Source: Chitinivorax tropicus | GTDB lineage: Bacteria > Pseudomonadota > Gammaproteobacteria > Burkholderiales > SCOH01 | DNA length: 64,000 nt | NCBI RefSeq assembly: GCF_014202905.1 | Contig: NZ_JACHHY010000019.1 | Span: 42,900 to 106,899 of the forward strand | Reading direction: 5' to 3' | Shown here: positions 19,944 to 29,892 of the stretch, piece by piece | How positions within the stretch are numbered: the first letter of the stretch is position 1 | Layout: every line of letters starts with the position of its first letter | Program-made: the position numbers and the translations under genes | Notes under the pieces: generated by a model | The model's input: only the letters and a program-made list of their open reading frames with translations | Databases searched by the model: none | Told to the model about the DNA's origin: nothing

Positions 19944-20807
19944 TCATTTGCGACGTACTGCAAGATGCGTGGCCAGCACGCCGGACAGGATCACCAACCC
20001 GATTCCGAGCCAGCCAGACATGGCCGGAATGTGATGCCACACCAGCCACCCGGCCAAAGCTGCAAATACCACGGTCGAATAGGCCAGACTGGCCACCACC
20101 AACGTCGCCCCAGTGGAATAGGCTCTTGTCAGGGCAAGCTGCGCCAAAGTGGCGGAGGCCCCCATCCCCAACAGGATCAGCCCCCCTCGTGCCGTAACCG
20201 GGCTGAATTGGTGCCAGGACATCCACAACCCAGTTGCCAACGTCGATACCAATGAGAAATAAAAGACCACCCGATACTCTGGCTCGCCCACCCGGCCCAA
20301 TGTCCGCACATTCACCATGGCAAACGCCGATAGCACGCCCGAGCCCAGCCCCAGACACCCCGCCAGCCACTCCCCTCGCTCCAGCGTGGGCTGCAGCAGA
20401 CAGATTACACCGACAAAGCCGACCAGCAACGCCAGGATCAGCCCCCGATGCGGTCGCTCGCGATACAGCAGCACCAGCAAGGGCGCGATGAACAAAGAGG
20501 AGGTGTAATTGAGCGTGACCGCTGTCGGCAAAGGCAAGACAGTGATGGTATAGAAGTACAGCGACAGCGCCGCAAAGCCGGAGAGGCTCCGATAGGTATG
20601 ACTACGCCAGTGCTGCGTCTTGAGGGCGTACCCGCGTGCCAAGACGATCAGCCATATGACCAACAAGCCGACGGATGACCGGTAGAAAACCAATTCTGCG
20701 GGGGTGAAATAGTCCGCCCCCAGCTTGACGCAGACGCCCATACAGGCGAACAGCACACCGGCGACCAGCATCCACAAGGCCCCGGCTGACGTTTTTATAG
20801 ACGGCAT
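19944..20807 (-). CDS. EamA/DMT-family inner-membrane transporter
   Basis: Ten-helix permease of the drug/metabolite transporter superfamily, about 287 residues, made of two EamA halves (GALWMLVAGVLFACMGVCV at the start; ARGGLILLGMGASATLAQLA in the second half). Substrate cannot be told. The frame is open from 20840, but those first codons lie in the terminator of the upstream gene, so the ATG at 20807 is the better start although no clear ribosome-binding site precedes it. Confidence 0.85.
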   Translation of the reverse strand: MPSIKTSAGALWMLVAGVLFACMGVCVKLGADYFTPAELVFYRSSVGLLVIWLIVLARGYALKTQHWRSHTYRSLSGFAALSLYFYTITVLPLPTAVTLNYTSSLFIAPLLVLLYRERPHRGLILALLVGFVGVICLLQPTLERGEWLAGCLGLGSGVLSAFAMVNVRTLGRVGEPEYRVVFYFSLVSTLATGLWMSWHQFSPVTARGGLILLGMGASATLAQLALTRAYSTGATLVVASLAYSTVVFAALAGWLVWHHIPAMSGWLGIGLVILSGVLATHLAVRRK

Positions 20808-20811
20808 CAAC

Positions 20812-20837
20812 AAAAAAGCGGAGCTTGCGCTCCGCTT
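20812..20837 (-). terminator. terminator of the Rieske oxygenase gene
   Basis: Nine-base arms aagcggagc / gctccgctt around ttgc, with six A on the + strand giving a U-tail on the minus strand. It sits directly after the stop at 20866 and overlaps the apparent 5' extension of the EamA frame. Confidence 0.92.
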
Positions 20838-20865
20838 CATCAGGCAAGATCACCGGTGCAGTATA

Positions 20866-21972
20866 TCAGAGGCGTGGCTCGATCTCGCGGCGCAGGAAGG
20901 CGTGGAAGTGCAACATGCCATCCTCCATCGGTGATTGATAGGGCCCGACTTCATTGCGACCCTCCATCCACAACGCACGACGACCTTCATCCATGCGCTC
21001 GGCGATCTCCTTGTCCTCCACGCCGGTCTCCATGTAGGCGGCACGTTCGGCATCACAGTATTCGGGCTCGAACAGGGCGATGTCTTCCGGGTAATAAAAC
21101 TCGATCACATTGATCGTTTTATCCACCGCGACCGGAATCAATGTGGAGATCACCAGGCAGTTGGGGTACCACTCCACCATGATATTGGGGTAGTACACCA
21201 TCCAGATCGCACCATGCCTGGGCGTCTCACCGCTGTTGTAATTCAGCACGGCTTCATGCCACTTGCGGTAGACATCCGAGCCGGCTTTTTTCAGCTCATT
21301 CAGCACACCGACAGTCTGGACGCTATACCAGTCACCGAACTCCCACTTGAGCTCATCACAATTGACGAAATTGCCCAGCCCAGGGTGGAAAGGTACTACA
21401 TGGTAGTCTTCCAGATAGACCTCGATGAAGGTTTTCCAGTTGCACTTCAGCTCATCGATTTCGATCTTATGCAGTTTGTAGCCCGAGAAATCCAAGTCCT
21501 GCGCCACGCCGAGACCCGCCAGATCTCTGGCGACATCACGCGGGCCATTGAACAACATGCCATTCCAGTTCTGCAAGGGCGATTTGTTCAGGTGCAAGCA
21601 GGGATTCTGCGGGAAATGGGGTGCGCCTTTGAGCTGACCATCAGTGTCGTAGGTCCAGCGATGCAGCGGACAGACGATGTGAGTGGCATTGCCACTTCCC
21701 TTGAGCATGATGGCTTGGCGATGGCGACAGACGTTGGACAGCAGCTCGACACCTTGCTGATTGCGTACCAGCATTTTCGAGTGCCCCATCCATTCCAGCG
21801 TCTGATAATCCCCTATCTCCGGTGTCATCAGCTCGTGGCCAACATAGCCCGGGCCGTTCTTGAACAGCACCTCCTTTTCTATCTCAAGGATGCGTTCGTC
21901 AAAATACCAATGAACCGGAAGTTGCGGTTGCGCCGCAACGTGCAACGCGTTTGCGTTAGCCAGATCAGACAT
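20866..21972 (-). CDS. aromatic ring-hydroxylating dioxygenase alpha subunit (Rieske type)
   Basis: Rieske non-heme iron oxygenase of 368 residues. The [2Fe-2S] ligands are C82, H84, C101 and H104 (CRH...CPLH). The mononuclear iron site lies in YLEDYHVVPFHPG, which has the usual D-x2-H-x4-H spacing. No ferredoxin or reductase gene is adjacent, so electron supply must come from elsewhere. Real substrates of such stand-alone members are often not aromatic (for example choline or stachydrine-type compounds); the substrate here is not assignable. Confidence 0.88.
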   Translation of the reverse strand: MSDLANANALHVAAQPQLPVHWYFDERILEIEKEVLFKNGPGYVGHELMTPEIGDYQTLEWMGHSKMLVRNQQGVELLSNVCRHRQAIMLKGSGNATHIVCPLHRWTYDTDGQLKGAPHFPQNPCLHLNKSPLQNWNGMLFNGPRDVARDLAGLGVAQDLDFSGYKLHKIEIDELKCNWKTFIEVYLEDYHVVPFHPGLGNFVNCDELKWEFGDWYSVQTVGVLNELKKAGSDVYRKWHEAVLNYNSGETPRHGAIWMVYYPNIMVEWYPNCLVISTLIPVAVDKTINVIEFYYPEDIALFEPEYCDAERAAYMETGVEDKEIAERMDEGRRALWMEGRNEVGPYQSPMEDGMLHFHAFLRREIEPRL

Positions 21973-22405
21973 GTCCAGACCCCTCTAGAAGCCAAAACAA
22001 TCCGGTCTCGCCAGGCGAGGATACGGAGTGGCAAATACCCAAAAAAAGAAGGCGCGTATTGTGCCCCCAATCACCCCCCGGGGCAAGCAAAATTTGCCCG
22101 GAAAAGCCACAACAAATGAAGACCATAGATTTTTTGATAAGGATCAATATCCACCCCGTCATTTTTCGTTCGGGGCGGACTTACTCCTCCAAAAAGGGGG
22201 CTTTGCAAAATCCCTTTCCTTTTCCGGGCGTTGCTGACTGCAAACCGGCATGCAAGCCCTATGAATTTTAGATGCGCCGGCGGACTGCACACAAAATAGC
22301 TGGGTCAGACCAGCGGTCATTTAATGCGCGGACAGTTGGTTGAGCCATGAAGCATGCGGTATCATCAGGGATTGCCTTGATGGCACCACCCACCTGTGAG
22401 ACAGC
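21973..22405. other. intergenic region between divergent oxygenase and xseB genes
   Basis: 433 bases with several short inverted repeats, among them gggcaa/ttgccc at about 22081-22099 and a cccg/cggg hairpin at about 22152-22177. None has a clear T-run in the sense of a known gene. No RNA gene or frame with a ribosome-binding site was recognised. Confidence 0.5.
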
Positions 22406-22645
22406 ATGCCGAAAAGCCCCAAACCCGCTGCGCCTGCTTCGTTCGAAGCAGCCTTGGCTGATCTGGAGAAACTGGTCGCGGAGATGGAAAGCGGCCAACT
22501 TACGCTCGAAGCGTCGCTATCCGCCTATAAACAAGGCACAGCATTGTTGCAGTTCTGCCAAACCACGTTACAGGATGCGCAGCAGCAAGTCCGCATTCTG
22601 GAAAATGACAACCTTCACCTGTTCGGCCAAGATGAGCAACCCTGA
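22406..22645 (+). CDS. xseB: exodeoxyribonuclease VII small subunit
   Basis: Small subunit (79 residues) of the exonuclease VII complex, which degrades single-stranded DNA in both directions. The pattern SFEAALADLEKLVAEMESG then LTLEASLSAYKQG is diagnostic. First gene of a xseB-ispA-dxs cluster, overlapping ispA by 14 bases; the large subunit gene is elsewhere. Confidence 0.95.
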   Translation: MPKSPKPAAPASFEAALADLEKLVAEMESGQLTLEASLSAYKQGTALLQFCQTTLQDAQQQVRILENDNLHLFGQDEQP

Positions 22646-23528
22646 ATTCCTCGCCTGGACGGGCGAACGCCAGCAGCATATCGAAACCGTACTGGCCAGA
22701 TTGATTCCTAGCCAGCAGGTTCTACCACACCGACTGCATGAAGCCATGCGCTACGCCAGCCTGGGTGGAGGGAAACGCATCCGCCCATTGCTGACCTACG
22801 CCAGCGGCTTATTGAGCCAGGCTACGCCAGCCCACCTGGACGTGGCTGCCACGGCGGTTGAGTTGATCCATGCCTACTCGCTGGTTCATGACGATCTGCC
22901 CTGTATGGACAATGACACCCTCCGGCGTGGTAAGCCCACCTGCCATATCGAGTTTGATGAAGCCACCGCGTTGCTTGCCGGCGATGCGCTGCAGACGCTG
23001 GCGTTCGACCTGCTCAGCAACCTGCCCGCCGCCGCATCGCCAGCCGCACAACTCAAGATGGTGGGTTTATTGGCCCATGCTGCCGGTTCACACGGCATGG
23101 CTGGGGGGCAGGCCATCGATCTGGGGGCGGTGGGGCAGCAGCTGTCGCTGCCTGAGCTGGAGCAGATGCACATCCTGAAAACCGGGGCCTTGATCCGCGC
23201 CAGCGTCATGCTGGGGGCTTATGCTGGCGATACCCTGCCAGCACAGGAGCTAAAGCAACTCGACCACTTTGCCAAGTGCATCGGCTTGGCGTTCCAGGTG
23301 GTGGATGATGTGCTGGACGCCGAATCCAATTCTGCGACATTGGGCAAGACCGCCGGCAAAGATGCCGAACAGAACAAGCCTACCTATGTTTCACTGATGG
23401 GGCTGCGGGACGCCAAAGCAAAAGCCCAGGAATTGCTGCAAGCGGCACGAGCCAGCCTGCAGCCTTTCGGTGACACGGCGCAGCATCTGCTGTCACTGGC
23501 GGAATTCATTGTTGCCCGCCCATTCTGA
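22632..23528 (+). CDS. ispA: farnesyl diphosphate synthase (polyprenyl synthetase family)
   Basis: Condenses isopentenyl diphosphate with allylic diphosphates to farnesyl diphosphate. The 298-residue enzyme has GGGKRIRPLL near residue 40, the first Asp-rich motif DDLPCMD (D87-D93) and the second, DDVLD (from D225), which bind Mg and the diphosphates. The ATG at 22632 lies inside xseB and agrees with family length; the open frame extends to 22347 without support. Feeds the isoprenoid branch begun by dxs downstream. Confidence 0.95.
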   Translation: MSNPEFLAWTGERQQHIETVLARLIPSQQVLPHRLHEAMRYASLGGGKRIRPLLTYASGLLSQATPAHLDVAATAVELIHAYSLVHDDLPCMDNDTLRRGKPTCHIEFDEATALLAGDALQTLAFDLLSNLPAAASPAAQLKMVGLLAHAAGSHGMAGGQAIDLGAVGQQLSLPELEQMHILKTGALIRASVMLGAYAGDTLPAQELKQLDHFAKCIGLAFQVVDDVLDAESNSATLGKTAGKDAEQNKPTYVSLMGLRDAKAKAQELLQAARASLQPFGDTAQHLLSLAEFIVARPF

Positions 23529-23652
23529 CAACGCCTTTGAATACCCGGCCCGGCGGCGGATTGGGCTCCTACAGCGTGCAATGGCCGAGCCATTTAGCCT
23601 AACTCGCTGCCCGTGCCTGATCGAGGCTGATAGCCCGTATACCTGAGAAACC

Positions 23653-25509
23653 ATGATGTACGAATTACTGAATACCATTTCCTGTCCAGCAGACCTACGC
23701 AAGCTGGACCGCAAACAGCTCAACCAGCTGGCGGATGAGTTACGTGAATTCATCGTTGAGTCCGTCAGCAAGACGGGTGGTCATCTGGCATCCAACCTCG
23801 GCTCAATCGAGCTGACCATCGCACTGCACTACGTGTACAACACCCCGGAAGACCGCTTGGTATGGGATGTGGGTCATCAAAGCTACCCCCACAAGATCCT
23901 GACCGGGCGCCGCGAGGCGATGTCCAAGCTACGTATGAAAGGCGGCATCGCCGGCTTTCCCAAGCGGGAGGAAAGCGAATATGACACCTTTGGCGTCGGT
24001 CACTCCTCCACGTCGATTTCTGCAGCGCTGGGCATGGCCGTGGGTGCGAAGCTGAAAGGCGAAGACCGCAAGGCCATCGCCATCATCGGTGACGGCGCCA
24101 TGACAGCCGGGATGGCTTTCGAGGCGCTGAACAACGCCGGCGCAATGGATGCCAATATGCTGGTCATCCTGAATGACAACGAAATGTCGATCTCACCGAA
24201 TGTGGGTGCCCTCAACAACTACTTGGCCAAGCTGATTTCCGGCAAATTCTTCAACAGTGTCCGCAAGGGTGGCTCCAAGCTCCTGGGGGCCGTTCCACCG
24301 GTCCATGAATTCGTGAAGCGCGCGGAGGAACACACCAAGGGCATGTTCACGCCGGGCACCTTATTCGAGGAGTTCGGCTTCAACTACATTGGCCCAATCG
24401 ATGGCCATGATCTGGATGCGCTGATCCCCACCCTGCAGAACCTGCATGCGCTGGAAGGCCCACAATTCCTGCATATCGTCACCCGCAAGGGACAAGGCTA
24501 TAAGCTGGCTGAGAACGATCCGGTGCTTTATCACGGCGTCAGCAAATTCGACAAGGAAAATGGCATTTCTGGTGGCAAGGCGGGTGGCAAACCCACCTAC
24601 ACCCAGATCTTTGGCGACTGGTTGTGTGACATGGCATCTCAGGACTCACGCCTGGTCGGCATCACCCCCGCCATGCGGGAAGGCTCGGGCATGGTGCGCT
24701 TCGAAAAAGAGCACCCTGATCGTTACTTTGATGTAGGGATCGCAGAGCAACACGCTGTGACCTATGCAGCAGGCTTGGCCTGCGAAGGCATGAAGCCGGT
24801 GGTCGCCATCTATTCGACCTTTCTGCAGCGCGCCTACGATCAGCTGATCCATGACGTTGCCTTGCAAAACCTGCCGGTGGTCTTCGCCATTGACCGTGCT
24901 GGCCTGGTCGGGGCGGATGGGCCAACCCACGCCGGCACCTTTGACATCGCCTATCTGCGCTGCATCCCGAACATGATGATCTTGACACCATCTGACGAAA
25001 ATGAATGTCGGCAGATGCTGTATACCGCCTTCCAACAAGACTGCCCCACCGCCGTCCGCTACCCGCGCGGCACCGGGCCAGGGGTGACAGCGGAATCAGC
25101 CATGAGCACGCTGCCGATCGGCAAGGGGGAGATCCGGCGACAAGGGCAGCATGTGGCCATCCTGGCGTTTGGCTCCATGGTTGGCCCCAGCTTGGCTGCA
25201 GCGGCCCAGCTGGACGCGACCGTCGCCAATATGCGATTTGTGAAACCACTGGATGTCGAATTGGTCAAATCCCTGGCCAGTACACACACATTACTGGTCA
25301 CCGTAGAAGAAGGCTGCATCATGGGCGGTGCCGGGTCAGCCGTCGTGGAAGCGCTGCTTGAGGCAGGCATCAGCGTGCCAGTACTGCAGCTAGGCTTGGC
25401 AGACGAATATGTTGAACATGGTGACCCCAATGTACTGCTGGCGGACTGCGGCCTGAGCGCAGAAGGCATTGCAAGCCGCATTCAGGCCCGCTTGGACAGA
25501 ATGGGTTAA
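23653..25509 (+). CDS. dxs: 1-deoxy-D-xylulose-5-phosphate synthase
   Basis: First enzyme of the MEP isoprenoid pathway: joins pyruvate and glyceraldehyde 3-phosphate using thiamine diphosphate. Length 618 fits. The thiamine-binding [18 protein letters not shown] begins near residue 146; [13 protein letters not shown] and the transketolase-like [12 protein letters not shown] are present. An adjacent ATG three bases later could be the true start. Same order (xseB-ispA-dxs) as in many beta- and gammaproteobacteria. Confidence 0.96.
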   Translation: MMYELLNTISCPADLRKLDRKQLNQLADELREFIVESVSKTGGHLASNLGSIELTIALHYVYNTPEDRLVWDVGHQSYPHKILTGRREAMSKLRMKGGIAGFPKREESEYDTFGVGHSSTSISAALGMAVGAKLKGEDRKAIAIIGDGAMTAGMAFEALNNAGAMDANMLVILNDNEMSISPNVGALNNYLAKLISGKFFNSVRKGGSKLLGAVPPVHEFVKRAEEHTKGMFTPGTLFEEFGFNYIGPIDGHDLDALIPTLQNLHALEGPQFLHIVTRKGQGYKLAENDPVLYHGVSKFDKENGISGGKAGGKPTYTQIFGDWLCDMASQDSRLVGITPAMREGSGMVRFEKEHPDRYFDVGIAEQHAVTYAAGLACEGMKPVVAIYSTFLQRAYDQLIHDVALQNLPVVFAIDRAGLVGADGPTHAGTFDIAYLRCIPNMMILTPSDENECRQMLYTAFQQDCPTAVRYPRGTGPGVTAESAMSTLPIGKGEIRRQGQHVAILAFGSMVGPSLAAAAQLDATVANMRFVKPLDVELVKSLASTHTLLVTVEEGCIMGGAGSAVVEALLEAGISVPVLQLGLADEYVEHGDPNVLLADCGLSAEGIASRIQARLDRMG

Positions 25510-25555
25510 TAGTTATTATCAATCGCTTTCTGAAAGTAAATCGGATAAACTTTTC

Positions 25556-25607
25556 ATACCCGACTTGTTTAATCGGGTATTGGTCGCACCACAGCAACCA
25601 ATACCCG
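25556..25607 (+). promoter_or_regulatory. folE2 leader with two mutually exclusive hairpins
   Basis: Segment 1 (25556-25562, atacccg), segment 2 (25574-25584, cgggtattggt) and segment 3 (25597-25607, accaatacccg). Segment 2 can pair with segment 1 (7 bp) or with segment 3 (11 bp perfect), not both. Segment 3 ends 15 bases before the folE2 start codon, close to the ribosome-binding site AGGAAA. The geometry is that of a translational switch; ligand or protein unknown. Confidence 0.5.
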
Positions 25608-25621
25608 TCACAGGAAACGCC

Positions 25622-26425
25622 ATGACATCCGCAGAAACACAAGCCATTGCCGACGTACAAAATTCGCCTGATCACCGTAATCTGGCCATCAACAAAGTCG
25701 GTATCAAATCCATCCGCCATCCGCTGAAAGTCGCAGACAAGACCAGTGGCGTGCAACATACCATCGCCCTGTTCAATATGTATGTGCACCTGCCCAAGCA
25801 TTTCAAGGGCACACACATGTCACGCTTTGTCGAGATCCTGAACAGCCATGAAAAGGAAATCTCGGTCGAATCATTCGATACCATGGTGCGTGAAATGGTA
25901 GCGCGCCTGGAGGCCGAATCCGGCTATATCGAGATGAGCTTTCCCTATTTCATCAACAAGACCGCCCCGGTTTCCGGTGTGCAGAGCCTGCTCGACTACG
26001 ATGTGACCTTCATTGGCGAGCTTCGCGACGGAAAATATCTCCAGACCATGCGCGTGCTGGTGCCCGTCACCAGCCTCTGCCCATGCTCCAAGAAGATCTC
26101 CGAGCGCGGTGCGCACAATCAGCGCTCACACGTCACGGTCACGGCACGCACCAATTCACTGGTGTGGATCGAAGACCTGGTGCAGATGGTGGAAGCCCAA
26201 GCCTCATGCGAACTGTATGGTCTGTTAAAGCGCCCAGACGAGAAATACGTCACCGAGCGCGCCTATGACAACCCGAAATTCGTGGAAGACATGGTGCGTG
26301 ACGTTGCCGCACAACTAAACGCAGATGCTCGGATTGATGCCTATGTGGTGGAATCAGAGAATTTCGAATCCATCCACAATCATTCAGCCTACGCGTTGAT
26401 CGAAGCCGACAAGACACGCGGCTGA
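25622..26425 (+). CDS. folE2: GTP cyclohydrolase FolE2 (type IB)
   Basis: Makes 7,8-dihydroneopterin triphosphate from GTP, the entry step to folate and queuosine. The 267-residue enzyme has the family core [20 protein letters not shown], with the conserved active-site cysteine near C153. Unlike FolE1 it does not require zinc, and it often replaces FolE1 under zinc limitation. ATG 25622 follows AGGAAA; the frame opens earlier inside dxs but that part is not coding. Preceded by the hairpin leader and followed by a bidirectional terminator. Confidence 0.95.
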   Translation: MTSAETQAIADVQNSPDHRNLAINKVGIKSIRHPLKVADKTSGVQHTIALFNMYVHLPKHFKGTHMSRFVEILNSHEKEISVESFDTMVREMVARLEAESGYIEMSFPYFINKTAPVSGVQSLLDYDVTFIGELRDGKYLQTMRVLVPVTSLCPCSKKISERGAHNQRSHVTVTARTNSLVWIEDLVQMVEAQASCELYGLLKRPDEKYVTERAYDNPKFVEDMVRDVAAQLNADARIDAYVVESENFESIHNHSAYALIEADKTRG

Positions 26426-26443
26426 TTCCAGTTCGCCAAATAG

Positions 26444-26469
26444 AAAAGCGGGCAATCAGCCCGCTTTTT
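26444..26469. terminator. bidirectional terminator between folE2 and the aspartic protease gene
   Basis: Ten-base arms aaaagcgggc / gcccgctttt with loop aatca; A-tract on one side, T-tract on the other. Confidence 0.93.
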
Positions 26470-26489
26470 CATTGTTGGACCGATAACGC

Positions 26490-27137
26490 TCAATAGCGCT
26501 GGGTCAAGATCATCTTGGTGCCATCCCGCTCCATCGACACCCGATTCAGAAAGCTCATCCCAAGCAGCACAGTGCCACCGGTATGCGCCCCTTCCGACAC
26601 AGCCGCTTCCACATCAAAGGCCGTGATCTCGCCCACTTTCACCGAGCTCAGCTTGACCACATAGATTGGCGCGACACCATTGGCAGTCTGGGTCATGCCC
26701 ATGCGACCCTTCTTGTAGTCGATCCCTGCACTACGCGCCTGTGAAGCACTCATCGAGATCAGGCTGGCACCAGTATCCACCAAGGCTTGCATACTCGTGC
26801 CATTGATGCCGACCTGAGTGAAGAAATGGCCTGCCGAGTCCGCATACAGCGTTGTCTTGCTGCCGCTGGCCGCCCCACCACCGATGCGGATCGGCGCCTC
26901 GCCCAGGCCAATGGACTTGCGTTTGCCATCCATCTCAAAGGTGGCGCGTCCGGACTCGACCGATATCAATTTGACACCGTTGAAGGTTTCTCCGATCGAC
27001 ATCACCTTTTCTTTGCTACCACCGACCGACACCACTGCTTTGCTGCCCATCATACCGACCAGGGCCACGTTGGTTGCGCCAGCTGTCGCTGCCAACAACA
27101 GTGTCATGCCCACCCACATCCATTTGATGTGCTTCAC
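26490..27137 (-). CDS. retropepsin-like aspartic protease (TIGR02281-type)
   Basis: Exported aspartic protease of 215 residues with signal peptide (cut near AGATNV). The active-site motif LVDTGAS has its aspartate at D121; one such motif per chain implies a dimeric enzyme. The N-terminal half (SVGGSKEKVMSIGETFNGVK) is a small beta-rich segment like those in GspC-type proteins. Downstream of yajQ on the same strand with 9 bases between, so probably co-transcribed. Substrate unknown. Confidence 0.85.
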   Translation of the reverse strand: MKHIKWMWVGMTLLLAATAGATNVALVGMMGSKAVVSVGGSKEKVMSIGETFNGVKLISVESGRATFEMDGKRKSIGLGEAPIRIGGGAASGSKTTLYADSAGHFFTQVGINGTSMQALVDTGASLISMSASQARSAGIDYKKGRMGMTQTANGVAPIYVVKLSSVKVGEITAFDVEAAVSEGAHTGGTVLLGMSFLNRVSMERDGTKMILTQRY

Positions 27138-27146
27138 AGACTCACC

Positions 27147-27632
27147 TCAGTCGCGGAAATTCTGATACTGCAGCGGAAAATCAGTCACATCCTTGCGTAC
27201 CAACGCGATCGTATCTTGCAAGATATCCCGCTTGGCACCGGACACGCGCACTGCATCGCCCTGGATGGACGCCTGCACCTTCAATTTGCTGTCTTTGATC
27301 AATTTGACGATTCGTTTTGCCAACTCGGTTTCGACCCCTACCTTGACGGTGATGGCCTGCTTGACCTTGTTGCCACTGACCTTCTCGACCTTGCCTTCGT
27401 CCAGACAACGGACATCCACCGTGCGTTTGGCCAATTTGGTCCTCAGAATATCCTTGACCTGATCCAGCTGAAAGTCATTGTCCGCAAACACGGTCAAGAC
27501 CTTCTCGGCCTGCTCGACCCGAGCATCGCTACCTTTGAAGTCGAAACGCGTGCTGACCTCCTTATTGGTCTGATCGACCGCATTCCGGACTTCAACTTCG
27601 TTGACTTCAGAGACGATATCAAATGATGGCAT
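27147..27632 (-). CDS. yajQ: YajQ family cyclic-di-GMP-binding protein
   Basis: Cytoplasmic nucleotide-binding protein of 161 residues with the family hallmarks [11 protein letters not shown] at the start, [11 protein letters not shown], and the C-terminal [16 protein letters not shown]. Relatives in Xanthomonas and Pseudomonas bind c-di-GMP and act with a LysR regulator. A short hairpin (27640-27661) covers its ribosome-binding region on the transcript and might affect translation. Confidence 0.94.
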   Translation of the reverse strand: MPSFDIVSEVNEVEVRNAVDQTNKEVSTRFDFKGSDARVEQAEKVLTVFADNDFQLDQVKDILRTKLAKRTVDVRCLDEGKVEKVSGNKVKQAITVKVGVETELAKRIVKLIKDSKLKVQASIQGDAVRVSGAKRDILQDTIALVRKDVTDFPLQYQNFRD

Positions 27633-27747
27633 GGAGAAACCCTGCTTGTTCCAAAGCAGGGGATTTTACTTGATTCTCAGGCTTAGCGGTCACCTGGTCG
27701 CCAAGTTCCAGCGACACACATAAGCCACGAAATTGCGTCAACAGTCT

Positions 27748-28272
27748 CTAGCGACCGTCATAGCGGATTTCACGGTCGAGCCGCATGCGCTCATCTTCAC
27801 GCAACAAAATGCGCTGGCGGATCAAGTTGCGCTCTGATTCGCGGGTGGTTTGTTTCCATTGTTTTTCCAGCTGTTCGATTTCTTCGATCAGCCGCTTACG
27901 GTCTGCCTCCAACTGGGCCAGTTGCCGCCCGCGTTGATAGCCGCGCTGAAAATCTGCCTCGCCCCGGCCCACGCAGACACCGCCGTAATTCTGGCCATAA
28001 CGCCCAGCATCAAAGCCATTGGACTCCGTGCAATAGCGTTTCAAGCCTTGTTCACGACCATCGAAGTAGGCTTTGCGATCAGGAACGACGCCGACTTTGC
28101 TGCAAGCCTCGGCATGGGCTGCCACACGATCGGATTCATAACCATATGCGCCGTCACGCACACCGCGATCATACCAATCGGCGCGACGACATTCGTTTTC
28201 TGACATGGATGCGCAGCCGCCCAACATCAGGGCAGCCAGTACCAGACACAAGGAGGAAGGAAATGTTTGCAT
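27748..28272 (-). CDS. DUF2799 lipoprotein
   Basis: Predicted lipoprotein of 174 residues with lipobox LGGC (Cys20). The cysteine-rich first half (ENECRRADWYDRGVRDGA, then YCTESNGFDAGRYG) matches DUF2799, and a charged coiled-coil-like end follows (LEADRKRLIEEIEQLEKQWK). Function of the family is not established. Stands 115 bases upstream of yajQ. Confidence 0.85.
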   Translation of the reverse strand: MQTFPSSLCLVLAALMLGGCASMSENECRRADWYDRGVRDGAYGYESDRVAAHAEACSKVGVVPDRKAYFDGREQGLKRYCTESNGFDAGRYGQNYGGVCVGRGEADFQRGYQRGRQLAQLEADRKRLIEEIEQLEKQWKQTTRESERNLIRQRILLREDERMRLDREIRYDGR

Positions 28273-28665
28273 AAGCTGAAGTGTATATGGATCACCTGAA
28301 TCGGTGGTTAACAGACACGCTGAAACATGTCGATGGCTGCAATCGCCCGCCAGCCGGGCATTTGCAGCATTGTAACAGGGGAACTATTTCTACGGCAGCG
28401 CGCACCAATCCAGTTTGTAATCGTTTCAATTACCCAAGGCCCGGTGGCTTGGAGCCCAACCTGCGCAGACACCACCGGCAGCCACACGCCACCACAGGAT
28501 AGATTGGCCGCCACACGCGGGCGGTCTGGCGCTTTTCAACACCGCTGGAATGGACAGGCCCGATCCAGCCCATGGGCCGGATCAAGCTGAGACAAGTTGG
28601 CCGATCATCACCCCAACGGCAGCCGGATCGCCTGGCAAGCCAGCCTTCACATCAAAAGGAGCATC
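28273..28665. other. intergenic region before the antiporter gene
   Basis: About 390 GC-rich bases with no frame supported by a ribosome-binding site, no tRNA and no terminator that I can recognise; presumably it holds promoters for the two divergent flanking genes. Confidence 0.5.
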
Positions 28666-29874
28666 ATGCCTGATCAGCTGTTCTCTTGGCTTCCCGCAAA
28701 GCCGACCGGGGATGTGGTGACCCTGCTGGTACTAGGGCTACTGTTGGCCGCCGGCGTGCTGGGGGCATCGCTGTGCAGACGTCTGCTGCGCGTGCCATTC
28801 ATTACAGGGTGCCTGATCTCAGGGCTGGTGATCGGCCCCTCAGGGCTCAATCTGCTGACCCAATCCGCGCTGTCAGAATTCCGCTTCATCATTGATATCG
28901 CGCTGGGTCTGGTGCTATTCGAGCTGGGTAGGCGCATCGACGTACGCTGGCTGCTACGCGAGCGCTGGTTATTGGTCACCGGGCTATCGGTGTCGGCGCT
29001 GACCTTCACGGCTTTGTTTCTGGGGTTGACCGGGTTTGGCATGGCGACCTTGCCCGCCGGTATGGCTGCCTCCATTGGCATCACCAGCTCCCCTGCCGTT
29101 GCCTTGTTGCTGGTGCGCGAGCTGAAGTCCGAAGGCCAGCTGACCGAGCGGATGCTACACCTGACTGTGCTGGGTAATGTGCTGGCAATCCTTTTATTTG
29201 CCGTGTGCCTCAGCGCGCATTACATCCAGCACCAGCCGGTCTGGTACACCGCCATGTTGAACTCAAGCTATCGTATTCTTGGCGGCTGCCTGCTGGGTGG
29301 GCTGGCAGCCCGCCTGTTGACCCTGCCTGCCGTATTGAAGATCGAATCCAGCATGCAACAAAGCACGCTGATCATCGCCGCGATTGCGCTGGTCGTCGGC
29401 CTGGGCAGCACGCTGGGGCTGTCTTCGCTGATGGCCTTGCTGGTGATGGGGGCCAGCACACGCAGCACGTTGGCGATCTGGGCCATTCGTGAGGACGAGC
29501 TGGCGCCGATCAATGCCATGCTGTGCACCATCCTGTTCGTGTACACCGGCGCACAGATCTCCTTGCGCTATCTGCCGGATTTCGCATCAGGTGCGCTCGG
29601 CTTCATCGCACTCCGCACACTGGCCATGACCTCTACCACCGGGCTGCTGGCCTGGTTCAACGGTATCAGCTGGAAGAAAGGCATGTGGCTGGGGGTTAGC
29701 CTGTTCCCGATGTCCGGGGTGGCCACTTTGCTGGCGCTGCATGTTTCGGTGCCCTACCCCGACCTGGGCGCTGCACTGTCGGCCTTGATGATCACGGTGC
29801 TTGCTTTATTGGAGCTGACCGGCCCATTGGTATTACGACTGGTACTCAAAGCCAGCGGCGAAGCCAAATCCTGA
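28666..29874 (+). CDS. cation:proton antiporter (KefB/CPA2-type membrane domain)
   Basis: Inner-membrane protein of 402 residues with about 12 hydrophobic helices; the N-terminal part (LLRVPFITGCLISGLVIGPS) is the conserved region of monovalent cation:proton antiporters. There is no TrkA-N regulatory domain, so it is a membrane-domain-only form. ATG 28666 follows AAAAGGAG. The stop codon is 18 bases before the YbdK start, so the two are likely co-transcribed. Ion specificity (Na or K) is not assignable. Confidence 0.88.
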   Translation: MPDQLFSWLPAKPTGDVVTLLVLGLLLAAGVLGASLCRRLLRVPFITGCLISGLVIGPSGLNLLTQSALSEFRFIIDIALGLVLFELGRRIDVRWLLRERWLLVTGLSVSALTFTALFLGLTGFGMATLPAGMAASIGITSSPAVALLLVRELKSEGQLTERMLHLTVLGNVLAILLFAVCLSAHYIQHQPVWYTAMLNSSYRILGGCLLGGLAARLLTLPAVLKIESSMQQSTLIIAAIALVVGLGSTLGLSSLMALLVMGASTRSTLAIWAIREDELAPINAMLCTILFVYTGAQISLRYLPDFASGALGFIALRTLAMTSTTGLLAWFNGISWKKGMWLGVSLFPMSGVATLLALHVSVPYPDLGAALSALMITVLALLELTGPLVLRLVLKASGEAKS

Positions 29875-29892
29875 TTGAAACGGAGCGATGCA

